This document shows, in pieces, positions 1 through 9,598 of a DNA stretch of 64,000 bases; the first letter of the stretch is position 1; the number at the start of each line of letters is the position of its first letter. The notes under the pieces were generated by a model. The model ran no database searches. It worked only from the letters and a program-made list of their open reading frames with translations, and was not told the DNA's origin. Source of the DNA: Paenibacillus sp. GP183 (GTDB lineage: Bacteria > Bacillota > Bacilli > Paenibacillales > NBRC-103111); the NCBI RefSeq assembly GCF_900104695.1, contig NZ_FNSW01000001.1:3100001-3164000 (forward strand), read 5' to 3'. A program made the position numbers and the translations under genes.

Positions 1-259
1 CGCTCGCTTCCAGCCATTCCCGCAGCTCCCTCTCCGCGGCTGCCGGGTCGGCATTCAGCTTCTCGTCGGCTGCATCGTGCAGCAGCGAGGCCAGCTCGCA
101 TACGAACAGATCCGCCCGCTCCTGGGCAGCGATCGTTTTCGCTGTCTGTGTCACGCGGTAGATATGCCACCAATCATGGCCGCTGCTGTCCTTCCCCAGC
201 TTTGTTTTAATAAACGACTCAGCCTCATCCAATATCGCTCTCTCCTGAGCTGCTTTCAT
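1..259 (-). CDS. HD-domain phosphohydrolase, 3' end outside window
   Basis: The first 86 residues of a small HD-superfamily metal-dependent phosphohydrolase are visible; the rest lies beyond position 1. A GHDWWH stretch near residue 27 and the HDAAD motif near residue 62 are the metal-binding His and His-Asp residues of the YedJ/PA-like HD family. The ATG at 259-257 overlaps the TGA of the upstream regulator gene (ATGA), so the two are probably translationally coupled. The substrate cannot be told from sequence; nucleotides or phosphate esters are usual for the family. Confidence 0.85.
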   Translation of the reverse strand, partial: MKAAQERAILDEAESFIKTKLGKDSSGHDWWHIYRVTQTAKTIAAQERADLFVCELASLLHDAADEKLNADPAAAERELREWLEAS

Positions 260-1086
260 CTCTTTTTTCTCCTTTTTAGTTCGGTGTTGGTTGCAGTCGT
301 ATATTTTTGGATGATTTTTTTAAAATTCCTGCCATATCGATCCTCCAGCTTAGCACCCGAATCCTGCTGCAGCTCGTGGAGCACGACATCCTGAAAGAAG
401 CTGTGGATCAGCAGCTCCACCATAGCGGGGTGCTCGGTAATTACAGCCTTTGTAGGTTCAGATCCGCCCCTTGTTCCGATAATCGCGAGATTTCGGTCAA
501 GCACAAAAGAAAACTTTCTTCCGGAACCTTCCTGCCAAGCTTCGTCCCGGACATGAGGGAATACCTGAATCCCGGGCAAATCTGATGCACCTACTGCAGA
601 TACAAGGATTCTCGCCCCCTGCTCCACCGCTTGATTCAATGCCTTCGACCATAGCTTTGCTTCCTCGGACCATAAATCACAGAGCGCTTCTGTCTTCACT
701 TTGCCGAGCTCTGCGCGGATCCGCTCCAAAACCTTGGCGTCGCCATCTACAGTAAAGTATTCAGTCCGCTTCGCATCCTGCTTGGGCATATGCTCTTTGA
801 CATAGCGAATGGACGCTTTAAAATGGGCTTCGATGGTATCTGCGATCTCGTCGATTGAAATGGTCTGATACAAGGTCGGCTCTCCTTTGCTTTCAAGAAC
901 GAAACCCTTCTCCACCAGCTTCTGTAAGGCGGCATACACATTGGATCTGGAAATTCCCATCCTCTTGGCGATTTCATAGCCGGTTATCGAGCCCAATTCC
1001 GAAAGTACATGCAAGCACTTGGCCTCAAGCTCCGTAAAACCAAATCTTCGCAAATGTTGAAAAAGCTCTGTTGCTGCTGCCAACAC
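256..1086 (-). CDS. TrmB-family transcriptional regulator
   Basis: A 276-residue regulator with an N-terminal winged helix (about residues 10-75, containing GYEIAKRMGISRSNVYAALQ) followed by a linker helix and a TrmB-type C-terminal effector domain. TrmB proteins usually sense sugars and control sugar or central-metabolism genes; the ligand here is unknown. The start is GTG at 1086 or, equally likely, TTG at 1083, since the GGGAGGG ribosome site lies just before both. It is cotranscribed with the HD hydrolase that overlaps its stop codon. Confidence 0.85.
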   Translation of the reverse strand: MLAAATELFQHLRRFGFTELEAKCLHVLSELGSITGYEIAKRMGISRSNVYAALQKLVEKGFVLESKGEPTLYQTISIDEIADTIEAHFKASIRYVKEHMPKQDAKRTEYFTVDGDAKVLERIRAELGKVKTEALCDLWSEEAKLWSKALNQAVEQGARILVSAVGASDLPGIQVFPHVRDEAWQEGSGRKFSFVLDRNLAIIGTRGGSEPTKAVITEHPAMVELLIHSFFQDVVLHELQQDSGAKLEDRYGRNFKKIIQKYTTATNTELKRRKKR

Positions 1087-1187
1087 ACTTTCCCTCCCTC
1101 AAGTTCATACAAGTCCGATCCATAGTAGTAATTAATACAACAACTTTAGTACAATCTCGTGCTATTTACAATTTCCATAGACCAAAA

Positions 1188-1219
1188 CGCCCTCCAGGAT
1201 TTGTAAAATCCGAAGGGCG
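1188..1219 (-). terminator. Rho-independent terminator after the diguanylate cyclase gene
   Basis: On the minus strand the arms CGCCCTTCGGATTT and AAATCCTGGAGGGCG pair with one short internal mismatch around a TAC loop and are followed by TTTTGG. It lies 30 bp past the diguanylate cyclase stop and before the TrmB gene. Confidence 0.7.
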
Positions 1220-1249
1220 GCCTTCTTTGTAAAACTTTATGGACATGGA

Positions 1250-2203
1250 TCATTTGCGATTCATGAACATTTCCTGGTTATAAAACTGATAGCCGTTTCT
1301 GCCTTTGCCTTTTACATGGTAGAGTGCTATATCGACCTTCTTCAGAAGCACACTGTAGTCTTCACCATCCGTTGGATATAGGGCAATTCCCATGCTTATC
1401 GATGATTGAAACTGATTGCCGTCCAGCTGGTACGGTTCCTCGATACTCTGGAAAATTCGTTTTGCCACAGTTTCCACACTTTGGACCGAATCCATTAACG
1501 GAAGTAAAATGGTGAATTCATCGCCCCCCATTCGTGAGAACAAATCCACTTCCCGCAGACAGCTGCGTACTCGATGGGAGAAAGCTTGAAGAAAAGCGTC
1601 GCCCACATCGTGTCCCATGGTATCATTAATAATCTTGAAATCATCGAGATCCAAATAAAGCAAAGCCATCATTTTTCCGGTTCGCTTCGCATAAAGGATT
1701 TCTTGATGCAAATGCTCTTTAAACCGTCTGCGATTCGGAAGTCCCGTCAGAGGATCGTGGTAGGCCATAGCTATAAGCTTAGCCTCCTGTAATTTTTTGA
1801 CGGTAATGTCATTGGACATGAAGGCAACTTGATAAATCGTCCCGTCGGGGTCCCGGATTGGAAGCGCCAGAGTTTCAAACCAAAGCCAACTTCCATCCAG
1901 AATCTGAAAGCGGAACTCCAGCCTGCCTTTTTTGCCGATTTGCACGGCATTGTGAAACAGTTTGCGCATGTCGACCCGATATTCCGAATCCACTCGAGCA
2001 ATGAGATCATTCACTTGGGCAGGAAGAAAGCCGATATTCTTTTCATGTGAGCTGGAAGCAAAAAGAAGGCTGCCAGTAATATCAAACAGACATATTGCGT
2101 CCCAGGCATCCAATACCATTTGGCGAAATAATGGCTCAGTTTGAGGCCAATTGAACCCTTGAAATTGAGTGAGATCTTCGCTGTACAATTTTACTGCCTC
2201 CAT
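1250..2203 (-). CDS. PAS-GGDEF diguanylate cyclase
   Basis: Makes the second messenger c-di-GMP from two GTP. A PAS/PAC sensor (about residues 25-140, with DITVKK closing the PAC) precedes a GGDEF domain that starts at YHDPLTGLPNRRRF. The active-site motif is intact (MGGDEFT), and an inhibitory I-site REVD sits exactly five residues before GGDEF, so product feedback inhibition is expected. No transmembrane segment is visible, so it is probably a cytosolic sensor. The start at 2203 is preferred over 2224 because AGGA lies nine bases before it. It is a single-gene unit ended by the hairpin at 1188-1219. Confidence 0.9.
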   Translation of the reverse strand: MEAVKLYSEDLTQFQGFNWPQTEPLFRQMVLDAWDAICLFDITGSLLFASSSHEKNIGFLPAQVNDLIARVDSEYRVDMRKLFHNAVQIGKKGRLEFRFQILDGSWLWFETLALPIRDPDGTIYQVAFMSNDITVKKLQEAKLIAMAYHDPLTGLPNRRRFKEHLHQEILYAKRTGKMMALLYLDLDDFKIINDTMGHDVGDAFLQAFSHRVRSCLREVDLFSRMGGDEFTILLPLMDSVQSVETVAKRIFQSIEEPYQLDGNQFQSSISMGIALYPTDGEDYSVLLKKVDIALYHVKGKGRNGYQFYNQEMFMNRK

Positions 2204-2554
2204 TCGCAATTTTCCTGCAAGCATTTACAGAGGCACGGCCCGCTTTTTGCTTCATTGCTTCAAGCTTCTATGCTTCCTTTGTTCCCATTTTCTTATTTAA
2301 ATCCATTATATGTAAACTTTTAAAGGTTTAGGGATATACAAAAATTGACAATCACAGCGTAGCACTCTATGATAAAATTTACATAAAGAATTGATAAAAA
2401 TTAGGTCAAAAGGAGCAATTTTTGATCCCTGCAAATCTTTTATTATTTGACAGCGTTTTTATATATAGAAACAAAAATATAGAAATTATTGAGATATACG
2501 GTCTATAATAAGAACAAGTATGTTTTTAGTACGTTGTTTAGGAGGATTCCACGA
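2204..2554. other. AT-rich intergenic region between divergent genes
   Basis: About 350 bp upstream of both the diguanylate cyclase (minus) and the response regulator (plus). A TTGACA lies at 2447-2452 and a TATAAT at 2504-2509, but they are 51 bp apart and do not form one promoter. AGGAGG at 2540-2545 is the ribosome site for the response regulator. Nothing else is recognisable except a possible 28-codon ORF, discussed under rejected items. Confidence 0.5.
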
Positions 2555-3256
2555 ATGACAGGAGAAAAAATACTGGTTGTTGACGATGAACCGGAGATCG
2601 TGGAACTTATCAGCATCTATTTGATCAAGGAAGGTTTTGAGGTCATCAGCACAGGAAATGGGCAGCAGGTTTTTGACTTGGTGCTGCAGCACAATCCGAG
2701 CTTGATTATTCTTGATATTCTGCTTCCCGGCATGGACGGTATTGAGGTATGCAGACAATTGCGTAAGACCTATAATATGCCTATTATTTTTATTTCCGGG
2801 AAAAGTGAAGATATTGATATTATTCTTGGACTCAGTATGGGCGGAGACGATTATATGACCAAACCATTCAGTCCCGGCCAATTGGTAGCGAGAGTCAAAG
2901 CGCACTTGCGGCGCTATACCCTAAACGACCAGAAAAAGGATGATCCGCAAATCCTTAAATTCCCTGGTCTCGAAATTGACCTTGTCAGCCATATTGTCAA
3001 AGCAGGCAAACAGTTCATTTCGCTTTCCGCAAAGGAATTCGATTTGTTGACTCTGCTTGCTAAGACACCGAACCGGGTATACAAAATTGAGCATTTGTTT
3101 GAATTGATCTGGAGCCTGGACAGTCTGGGAGATCCCAGAACGCTTATTGTTCATATCAGCAACCTGCGTAAAAAAATTGAGCCAAATCCGGCAGAGCCGC
3201 GCTATATCATCACAGTAAGAGGTGTTGGTTATAAGTTTAACGGTTTTTTTGTTTAG
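2555..3256 (+). CDS. OmpR/PhoB-family response regulator, orphan
   Basis: A 233-residue DNA-binding response regulator. The receiver domain (residues 1-120) has the acidic pair VVDDE, the phospho-acceptor Asp in LIILDIL and the conserved Lys in TKPF. The winged-helix output domain (about residues 135-230) ends in the typical ITVRGVGYKF. The ATG at 2555 is chosen because AGGAGG ends nine bases upstream; a longer reading upstream lacks a ribosome site. No histidine kinase gene is adjacent, so the partner kinase is encoded elsewhere. Confidence 0.92.
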   Translation: MTGEKILVVDDEPEIVELISIYLIKEGFEVISTGNGQQVFDLVLQHNPSLIILDILLPGMDGIEVCRQLRKTYNMPIIFISGKSEDIDIILGLSMGGDDYMTKPFSPGQLVARVKAHLRRYTLNDQKKDDPQILKFPGLEIDLVSHIVKAGKQFISLSAKEFDLLTLLAKTPNRVYKIEHLFELIWSLDSLGDPRTLIVHISNLRKKIEPNPAEPRYIITVRGVGYKFNGFFV

Positions 3257-3265
3257 GATCTCATT

Positions 3266-4009
3266 CTAGTGAAACCAGATCGTAAGCCAATCAGATACTT
3301 GCTTGTAAACAGGTACGGAAATGGCAGCGATCAGAAGTGAAGGCAGCAGATTGGCGACATTGATTTTCTTGATCAGCAAAATGTTAATTCCTATCCCGAT
3401 GATCAGTATTCCGCCTACAGCCGTTACTTCTACAATGATGGCGTTCAATGAAGCATCGCTGATCATTAGCGTGATGAATGTGGCGGCAACAGCGATAGCC
3501 CCCTGGTATAGCAAAACAGGTACTGCAGAAAATATGACGCCTATGCCCAATGTGGAAGCAAAAATGATAGAAGAAAAGCCGTCCAGCATGGATTTGGTAT
3601 ATAATATACCATGGTCGTGCCTGAGACCGCTATCAATAGATCCGATAATAGCCATGGCTCCAATGCAGTAGACCAAGGTCGCTGTTACGAATCCTTCAGC
3701 TATGCCGCTTTGGCCAGCGGTTTTGACGGAGACTTTCCCCACCTGCTTTTCCAGCCATTTACCCAGCTGCTGCAGCCTCAATTCTATGCGCAGCCATTCT
3801 CCCAAAATACCTCCAAGCACCAGACTGATGATCACAATCAAAAAGTTATTGGATTTAAGAGCCATTGTAATCCCAAGCACAACCACCGCTAGACCGAGTC
3901 CTTGCATCACCGTATTGCGCATTCCCTCGGAAATGCGCGGCAGGAGAATGCCGAGCAATCCTCCCACAATAATGGCAAGCGCATTTACGATCGTCCCCCA
4001 TAGTGCCAC
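3266..4009 (-). CDS. DUF554 family membrane protein (YdfK/YqgA-like)
   Basis: A 247-residue integral membrane protein with about seven hydrophobic segments. The opening MALWGTIVNALAIIVGGLLG is typical of the DUF554 family. The function is not established; the family is widespread in Firmicutes. It converges with the response regulator gene, leaving only nine bases between the stop codons. Confidence 0.88.
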   Translation of the reverse strand: MALWGTIVNALAIIVGGLLGILLPRISEGMRNTVMQGLGLAVVVLGITMALKSNNFLIVIISLVLGGILGEWLRIELRLQQLGKWLEKQVGKVSVKTAGQSGIAEGFVTATLVYCIGAMAIIGSIDSGLRHDHGILYTKSMLDGFSSIIFASTLGIGVIFSAVPVLLYQGAIAVAATFITLMISDASLNAIIVEVTAVGGILIIGIGINILLIKKINVANLLPSLLIAAISVPVYKQVSDWLTIWFH

Positions 4010-4097
4010 TGATGTAACTTCCTCTCTATCTTGCTGTTGCTTTTTATTCTACACCAATCTGACTTGGGCGAAAAGCTTAATTCCTAATCCTTTATGA

Positions 4098-4103
4098 TAT
4101 AAT
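4098..4103 (+). promoter_or_regulatory. Candidate -10 box for thiamine pyrophosphokinase gene
   Basis: A perfect TATAAT 51 bp upstream of the start codon. No good -35 hexamer is present at the standard distance, so only the -10 is claimed. Confidence 0.4.
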
Positions 4104-4153
4104 CAGATTGGCAGTTACCAGCCGTTACCCTTGCAGGATTGAGGAGAAGACGC

Positions 4154-4801
4154 ATGAACGGAAAACGGATCACGATTGTAACCGGAGGAATTATTGGAGA
4201 CTGGGCGCTGCAGGAGCTTCGGCAGGCGGACTTGCTGATCGGCTCCGATCGGGGGGCCCTATTCCTTGTTCGTCAAGGCTTTAAGCCGGATATATCACTC
4301 GGTGACTTCGACTCGGTTTCCGATGATGAGCGCGCCGAGATTCAAGCGGGAAGCAAGGACTTTCTCAGCTGCGATCCGATTGACAAGGATTTGACGGATA
4401 CCGAGATGGCCTTCCAATGGGCACTTGAGCAAAAGCCTGCCGAAATCAAGCTTCTCGGCGCACTGGGAACGCGGTTTGATCACTCACTCGCTAATATTCA
4501 TCTGCTGCGACGAGGATTGGAACATGGCGTTTCCTGCAAAATCATAGATGCCTACAATGAAGTCGTTTTAATCAATAGTCTCTCTGTGATCACCAAAGGG
4601 AGATTTACGCATATATCCCTGCTGCCCCTTAGCCTTGAAGTGACTGGGATTACACTGCATGGATTTGTTTATCCCCTCCGGAATGCCACACTCACCATTG
4701 GACAATCGCTGGGGATCAGTAATATTCTTCAGCACGAGCAAGGACGCATCGAGCTGGAATCGGGTTATTTGCTGGTGATTCAAAGCAAGGATCCCGAATG
4801 A
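4154..4801 (+). CDS. thiN: Thiamine pyrophosphokinase
   Basis: Transfers pyrophosphate from ATP to thiamine to give thiamine diphosphate in the cytosol. The 215-residue protein shows the ThiN signature motifs: GSDRGALFL near residue 34, SLGDFDSV near 53, KDLTDTEMA near 79 and LGALGTRFDHSLANI near 104, where the acidic residues bind Mg-ATP and GTRFDH is the substrate-pocket motif. ATG 4154 follows GAGGAG by eight bases; an upstream TTG at 4139 has no ribosome site. Monocistronic, converging with the ribulokinase gene. Confidence 0.93.
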   Translation: MNGKRITIVTGGIIGDWALQELRQADLLIGSDRGALFLVRQGFKPDISLGDFDSVSDDERAEIQAGSKDFLSCDPIDKDLTDTEMAFQWALEQKPAEIKLLGALGTRFDHSLANIHLLRRGLEHGVSCKIIDAYNEVVLINSLSVITKGRFTHISLLPLSLEVTGITLHGFVYPLRNATLTIGQSLGISNILQHEQGRIELESGYLLVIQSKDPE

Positions 4802-4823
4802 GTATCCCGAACAAGAATCCCGG

Positions 4824-6497
4824 TTAGGATCTTGCTTCTTCCTTGATGGCCTTGAGCTGCTTCATGACATCATTCTGGCCGCGGCCGAAATAATCGTGCA
4901 GCTTGGAGTATTCCTGATATAGCTTCTCATAAACCTCAACATTCTCCGGAATCGGCTTGTAGGTTTCATTGCGCACTCTGGCCATCTTCCGGGCTGCATC
5001 TACGATCGAATCATAGCCGCCCTTGACCGCCCCTGCGGCAACGGCCCCAAACATGGCTGCACCCAGCGCAGAAGTCTGCTTGGAATCAGCGATCTTGATT
5101 TCGCGGTTGGTCACATCCGCGTAAATCTGCATCAGCAGCTGATTGCGCTGCGGCAGCCCGCCGCAAGCATACAGCTCATCAACAGCGACGCCGCTCTCCT
5201 GGAAGGCATCCACGATTTTGCGCGTCCCGAAAGCGGTTGCTTCAAGCAGCGTGCGGTAGATCTCCTCCGGCTTGGTGAGCAGCGTAAAGCCGACCATTAC
5301 TCCGGTCAGATCGGTATCCACCAGCACCGAGCGGTTCCCGTTCCACCAGTCCAGCGCCAGCAGGCCTGTTTCTCCAGGCTTGTAAGCGGAGGCCCGCTGC
5401 TCCAGCCACTCGTGGACGCTGATGCCTTCCTTCTCCGCTGCTTCCTGCACATACGCCGGGACGGCTTCTTTCACGTACCACTGGAACATATCGCCGAGGG
5501 CGGATTGCCCAGCCTCATAGCCCAGGTACCCTGGGATGATCCCGTCTTCCACTACGCCGCACATGCCCTCCACATGCTTCTCTTCCTTGCCTAGCAGCAT
5601 GTGGCAAGTGGATGTGCCCATCGCCATGACCAGCTTGCCTGGTGTGACTACACCAACGCCCGGGACAGCGGCATGCGCGTCTATGATACCTACGGCTATG
5701 GCCGTTCCCGCTTGCATCCCGATGAGCTGCGCCATCTCTTCCGTCAGCTCTCCGGCTTTGGTGCCAAGCACAGCCACATCGCCGCGCAGCTTTGTGGCCG
5801 TTAAATCTTCAAGCCGAGGATCGAGCGACTTGAAGAATTCCTCGCTTGGATAGCCATCCTGCTTATGCCAATTAGCTTTGTAGCCAGCTGAGCAGCTATT
5901 GCGGACAAAGCTGCCGGTCAGCTTGCTAATGACCCAATCCGCGGCCTCGAGGAATAAATCGGTCCGATTGAAAATAGCGGGTGCCTCGTTGAGAACCTGC
6001 CATATCTTCGCGATCATCCATTCCGATGATATTTTGCCGCCGTACCTTGGCAGGAACGCTTCTCCGCGATCCTCGGCAAATTGATTGATCAGGTTCGCTT
6101 CATCCTGAGCGGCATGATGTTTCCATAGCTTCACCCAGCTATGGGGATTGTCCTTCAGCTCGGGCAGGAAGCAGAGCGGCTCGCCCTGCGCATCCACCGG
6201 CAGCATGGTGCAAGCCGTAAAATCGATGCCTAGCCCGATCACATCGGCTGCATGGATGCCTGACTCCTTAATCACCGCAGGTATGGAGCGCTGTAACACT
6301 TCTATGTAATCGCCAGGGTGCTGCAGGGCCCAGCCGATATCAAGCTTAATTCCTGATCCAGGCAGTGTTTCGTCAATGACATTGTGGGGATAAGGCGTGA
6401 CATGATCCGCAACCTCAGTTCCATCGGAAAGATCTACGAGTACCGCACGGCCGGATTGAGTGCCGAAATCCACACCTATCGCATATCTTTTGCTCAT
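4824..6497 (-). CDS. araB: Ribulokinase
   Basis: A FGGY-family carbohydrate kinase of 557 residues that phosphorylates L-ribulose to L-ribulose-5-phosphate in arabinose catabolism. The N-terminal ATPase motif [11 protein letters not shown], the ribulokinase-typical [16 protein letters not shown] and the C-terminal [15 protein letters not shown] are present, and the length fits AraB. The ATG at 6497 follows AAGGAG closely. No araA, araD or AraR gene is beside it, which is unusual; it lies directly downstream of a CheY-like gene. The specificity call rests on family resemblance. Confidence 0.9.
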   Translation of the reverse strand: MSKRYAIGVDFGTQSGRAVLVDLSDGTEVADHVTPYPHNVIDETLPGSGIKLDIGWALQHPGDYIEVLQRSIPAVIKESGIHAADVIGLGIDFTACTMLPVDAQGEPLCFLPELKDNPHSWVKLWKHHAAQDEANLINQFAEDRGEAFLPRYGGKISSEWMIAKIWQVLNEAPAIFNRTDLFLEAADWVISKLTGSFVRNSCSAGYKANWHKQDGYPSEEFFKSLDPRLEDLTATKLRGDVAVLGTKAGELTEEMAQLIGMQAGTAIAVGIIDAHAAVPGVGVVTPGKLVMAMGTSTCHMLLGKEEKHVEGMCGVVEDGIIPGYLGYEAGQSALGDMFQWYVKEAVPAYVQEAAEKEGISVHEWLEQRASAYKPGETGLLALDWWNGNRSVLVDTDLTGVMVGFTLLTKPEEIYRTLLEATAFGTRKIVDAFQESGVAVDELYACGGLPQRNQLLMQIYADVTNREIKIADSKQTSALGAAMFGAVAAGAVKGGYDSIVDAARKMARVRNETYKPIPENVEVYEKLYQEYSKLHDYFGRGQNDVMKQLKAIKEEARS

Positions 6498-6514
6498 CTT
6501 TAATCTCCTTTTAA

Positions 6515-6877
6515 TTATTTCTTGCTTACATTCAAAATGGATTCCCTGATCCGAGACCGATCGAATGGTTTGACGATGAAATCCTTTGCCCCGGCTTGCA
6601 TGGATTCCATGATTAGATTGAAAGACCCCATTGACGAGCAAACGATGATCTTCGCCGAGGAGTCTAATTCCCTAATTCGCTTGATCGCTGTAATCCCGTC
6701 CATTTCCGGCATCGTAATATCCATTATGGTCACATCCGGACGGTATTTCGTATAAGACTTAACTGCGGCATAACCATCGCCTGCTTCAATGGCAACTTCA
6801 AAACCCATTCCCTCCACAATCTCACGGAGAACCGTTCTTAAAAAAGCCGCATCATCAACGATCATTACCTTCGTCAT
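6515..6877 (-). CDS. CheY-like single-domain response regulator
   Basis: A 120-residue stand-alone receiver domain with no output domain. Visible are the acidic pair VDD at residues 8-10, the phospho-acceptor Asp in [12 protein letters not shown], the Ser-Ser switch region VCSSM and the Lys in VKPF, all as in CheY/PilH-type proteins. It probably acts by protein-protein contact with a motor, kinase or other target. It ends 17 bp before the ribulokinase start, so cotranscription is possible although the functions look unrelated. Confidence 0.9.
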   Translation of the reverse strand: MTKVMIVDDAAFLRTVLREIVEGMGFEVAIEAGDGYAAVKSYTKYRPDVTIMDITMPEMDGITAIKRIRELDSSAKIIVCSSMGSFNLIMESMQAGAKDFIVKPFDRSRIRESILNVSKK

Positions 6878-7051
6878 CCCGTCGCTTCCTCCAAGCTAAG
6901 TCCATATCTATCACGGGGAGTCCCCGACTTAAGTCGAGTATATCATACAGCTTAGGTCCGTTTCATCCAAACGTTTAAAAAGTTACCCTATGGATATAGG
7001 CTATACAGGAGAAAATCGCATCGTCCATAATTAAAAACTAATAAATAATGG

Positions 7052-7057
7052 TATAAT
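7052..7057 (+). promoter_or_regulatory. Candidate -10 box for the glucosyltransferase gene
   Basis: TATAAT lies 22 bp upstream of the start codon, followed by AAAGGAG at 7064-7070. The -35 region is not convincing. Confidence 0.4.
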
Positions 7058-7079
7058 AGGAAAAAAGGAGTGCACAGTC

Positions 7080-8243
7080 ATGTATCAAGCGAAAACGAAA
7101 GTGCTTATTCTCTCCGGAGACTTGGGCGACGGACACCAGCAAGCAGCCAATGCGCTTATGGAAACTGCCAAGCTTGTTCAACCTGACGCGGAAGTCACTA
7201 TCATTAATTTTATGGAACTGGCCCATCCATATTTACATACGTTTGGACGGTATTTATTCGTCAAAGGGGTAAAAAATTTCCCATCCGTTTACGGCTACCT
7301 CTACCGCAAAACACGACATTCGGATACGCCTTCTTCCGTGCTCAAGACATTTAATCTATTCAGTGTGGGCCGTTTGTTTAAATTGCTGGAGGAGCTTCAG
7401 CCTACTGTCGTCGCAAGCACCTTTCCGCTGGCTGCCTACGCGATGTCGCTGCTAAAAAGCAAAGGCTTAACGGCCGTTCCAACGGTTACCGTCATCACGG
7501 ACCATACCGACCACAGCTACTGGGTGCATCCCCATACAGACCAATACATAGTGGGCTCCGAACACGTTCGGACACGTTTAAACCGGATAGGTATCATGGA
7601 TTCCCTTATTTCGGTGACAGGCATTCCTGTGCGTCCGTCCTTCAACCAGACTTATGAGCGGGAAAACCTCCGTGAAAAGTATGATCTACATCCTTTCCTT
7701 CCTACTGTACTTATTATGGGCGGTGGGTACGGAATCATTGACAAAGGAATCTCAAGCTTGTTAAAGAGCGACAAGTTCACGGAGCAAATGCAGTTCATCA
7801 TTGTCTGCGGGCGCAACGACAAGCTCAGGCAGCAATTGATTGCGGAAGCTGAGCACTCGAAGCATCGGATTGTGGTCACCGGCTTTGTCGATCACATCTA
7901 TGAAATTATGGCACTCGCCGATTTAATCATCACCAAGCCTGGCGGTTTGACGACTTCGGAAGCACTGACGCTTGGCATTCCAATGCTTCTTTATAAGCCT
8001 CTTGCCGGACAAGAGCAGGATAATGCCGCTTTCCTGCTTGAAGCAGGAGCAGCTATGCAAGCAGTGGATGCCGTGGATTTGCAGATCAAATGCTCGGAGC
8101 TTATCCGGCAGCCGAAGCTGTTATTTATGATGAAGCAAAATGCGAAGCGTATCCGATCGGTGAATTCAGCTTATCAGGCTGTGGAAGTAATGCTGCAAAC
8201 CGCGCAAATGTTAACGGATCAAATGGAGTATTCTCATGCATGA
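7080..8243 (+). CDS. GT28-family glycosyltransferase, diacylglycerol glucosyltransferase-like
   Basis: A 387-residue protein of the MGDG-synthase/UgtP type, which transfers sugars from UDP-sugars to diacylglycerol at the inner membrane face and makes glycolipid anchors. The N-terminal LILSGDLGDGHQQAANAL is the MGDG-synthase signature, and the C-terminal nucleotide-sugar site KPGGLTTSEAL is intact. Start ATG 7080 follows AAAGGAG by nine bases. Its last ten bases overlap the 3' end of the convergent histidine kinase gene. The exact lipid and sugar are inferred, not seen. Confidence 0.87.
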   Translation: MYQAKTKVLILSGDLGDGHQQAANALMETAKLVQPDAEVTIINFMELAHPYLHTFGRYLFVKGVKNFPSVYGYLYRKTRHSDTPSSVLKTFNLFSVGRLFKLLEELQPTVVASTFPLAAYAMSLLKSKGLTAVPTVTVITDHTDHSYWVHPHTDQYIVGSEHVRTRLNRIGIMDSLISVTGIPVRPSFNQTYERENLREKYDLHPFLPTVLIMGGGYGIIDKGISSLLKSDKFTEQMQFIIVCGRNDKLRQQLIAEAEHSKHRIVVTGFVDHIYEIMALADLIITKPGGLTTSEALTLGIPMLLYKPLAGQEQDNAAFLLEAGAAMQAVDAVDLQIKCSELIRQPKLLFMMKQNAKRIRSVNSAYQAVEVMLQTAQMLTDQMEYSHA

Positions 8244-9598
8244 AAATTAAATGCGAAGATCACGCCTTTACCTGGTTGATCATTCAGCACTTCTATCCGG
8301 ACTTGATGCAGGTCCGCGGTTCTTTTGACGATCATCATGCCGAGCCCGAACTTGCCGCCTTTCCCCTTTTGAAACGGCTGGAACAGCATGGCTTTCGTAT
8401 CCTCGGAAATCGGGGGACCGTCGTTGCCGATCCGCAACACGGTGCCCTCTACTGTTTTCATAAGATCCATACGGATTTCCGACTCCGCATATCGAATCTG
8501 ATTATCGATCAAATTTTCCATTGCGATCATCCACTGCTCATCGTAACCGTGAATCAACAGTGGAGCCAGTTCCACGTGCCAGACGAGCTCCGGTCTTTTC
8601 CACCTCAACCGCTCCACAGTTTCTTCAATCACCTGCGAAAGATCAAACTCCACCTTATCCGGACCCGGATGGGCCCGCAAGTAATCCAGCTTCGTTAGAT
8701 ATAACAAATTTTGTACACGATGCTCGAGCCTCAGGGCTTCTTGATCAATCACCTCTATGGAGCCTGTCAAGTCGCCTTTTGGAAAAATGCCTTCATGAAT
8801 AGCTTCGGTGTAGCTGCGAATGACCATGATTGGTGTTTTCAGCTCATGCGAAATATGCTGCAAAAAGCTTTGCTGGGCTTGATCCTGCTGGACCAGCTTT
8901 TGTCGCATCGTCTCAATGGAGGACGACAGCTGCCCAATTTCATCGCCGCGAATCATGGGGACCAGAGGTTCATGCCAATCTCGATCCGCTATGCGCTTGA
9001 CCTGTTTAACCATAAGACCCAAGGGCTTCGATACATATCGGATCAACCACATGGAGGGCAGCCAACTAATCAGCAGAATGAGAAGGATCACATAGAGCAG
9101 CTTGCTGTAGAGCGCTTTAACCAGCTCTTTCGAATAGGTATCCCATAAATAGGATAAGATGTAGGAAGTTTTGTTATTGATGGTTACTTTTCGAATCTGA
9201 TACAAAATGCTGGAATTTTCGATTTGCATCTTGTAGCGGGCAGTTTCTTCCTTTTGCGCCATGGCTTCAGCTCTGAAAGCCTCCAATTGCTGAGGGGAAA
9301 AGGTGCTGCGCTGTCCTCCTTTTGCACCGCTCGGACTGGTTGGCTTTTGATCCAAAATAATATGCCGAACCGTGCGAAAATCCTGTTGATCGATTTCTCG
9401 CTCCTGAGGTGTTTGAAACGGAGACTCCAGGCCGTCGCTGAGTACATTGCTCTGCGCAGCATCGATTGTCAAATAGATCTGATTGGTAAAAAAGCTTCTG
9501 AGAGTAGTGGGTAGCACCAGGAGCATTACGATGGAAAGAAGTAGGATAAATGAAGCGAAAACGAGCCATATTTGCCAGCCCAGCGGGAGCTTTCTCAC
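8234..9598 (-). CDS. Membrane sensor histidine kinase with HAMP domain
   Basis: A 454-residue kinase. Transmembrane segments near residues 8-30 and 168-190 flank an extracellular loop of about 140 residues, followed by HAMP, the H-box HISHELKTPIMVIR (autophosphorylated His near residue 249), an N-box with NLIDNQ and a G-box with GKFGLGMMIVKR. It pairs with the response regulator gene upstream, whose stop overlaps this start by four bases. The extracellular loop is probably the sensor; the signal is unknown. A cell-envelope stimulus would fit the neighbouring secreted protein. Confidence 0.92.
   Translation of the reverse strand: MRKLPLGWQIWLVFASFILLLSIVMLLVLPTTLRSFFTNQIYLTIDAAQSNVLSDGLESPFQTPQEREIDQQDFRTVRHIILDQKPTSPSGAKGGQRSTFSPQQLEAFRAEAMAQKEETARYKMQIENSSILYQIRKVTINNKTSYILSYLWDTYSKELVKALYSKLLYVILLILLISWLPSMWLIRYVSKPLGLMVKQVKRIADRDWHEPLVPMIRGDEIGQLSSSIETMRQKLVQQDQAQQSFLQHISHELKTPIMVIRSYTEAIHEGIFPKGDLTGSIEVIDQEALRLEHRVQNLLYLTKLDYLRAHPGPDKVEFDLSQVIEETVERLRWKRPELVWHVELAPLLIHGYDEQWMIAMENLIDNQIRYAESEIRMDLMKTVEGTVLRIGNDGPPISEDTKAMLFQPFQKGKGGKFGLGMMIVKRTADLHQVRIEVLNDQPGKGVIFAFNFHA

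Noticed and set aside
2422-2508. Possible 28-codon ORF with TTG start after AAAAGGAG, upstream of the orphan response regulator
   Set aside because: The ribosome site is good, but the peptide has no recognisable features and the region is AT-rich; not enough to call a gene.
2447-2509. Single promoter from TTGACA at 2447 and TATAAT at 2504
   Set aside because: The spacing of 51 bp is incompatible with one sigma-A promoter.
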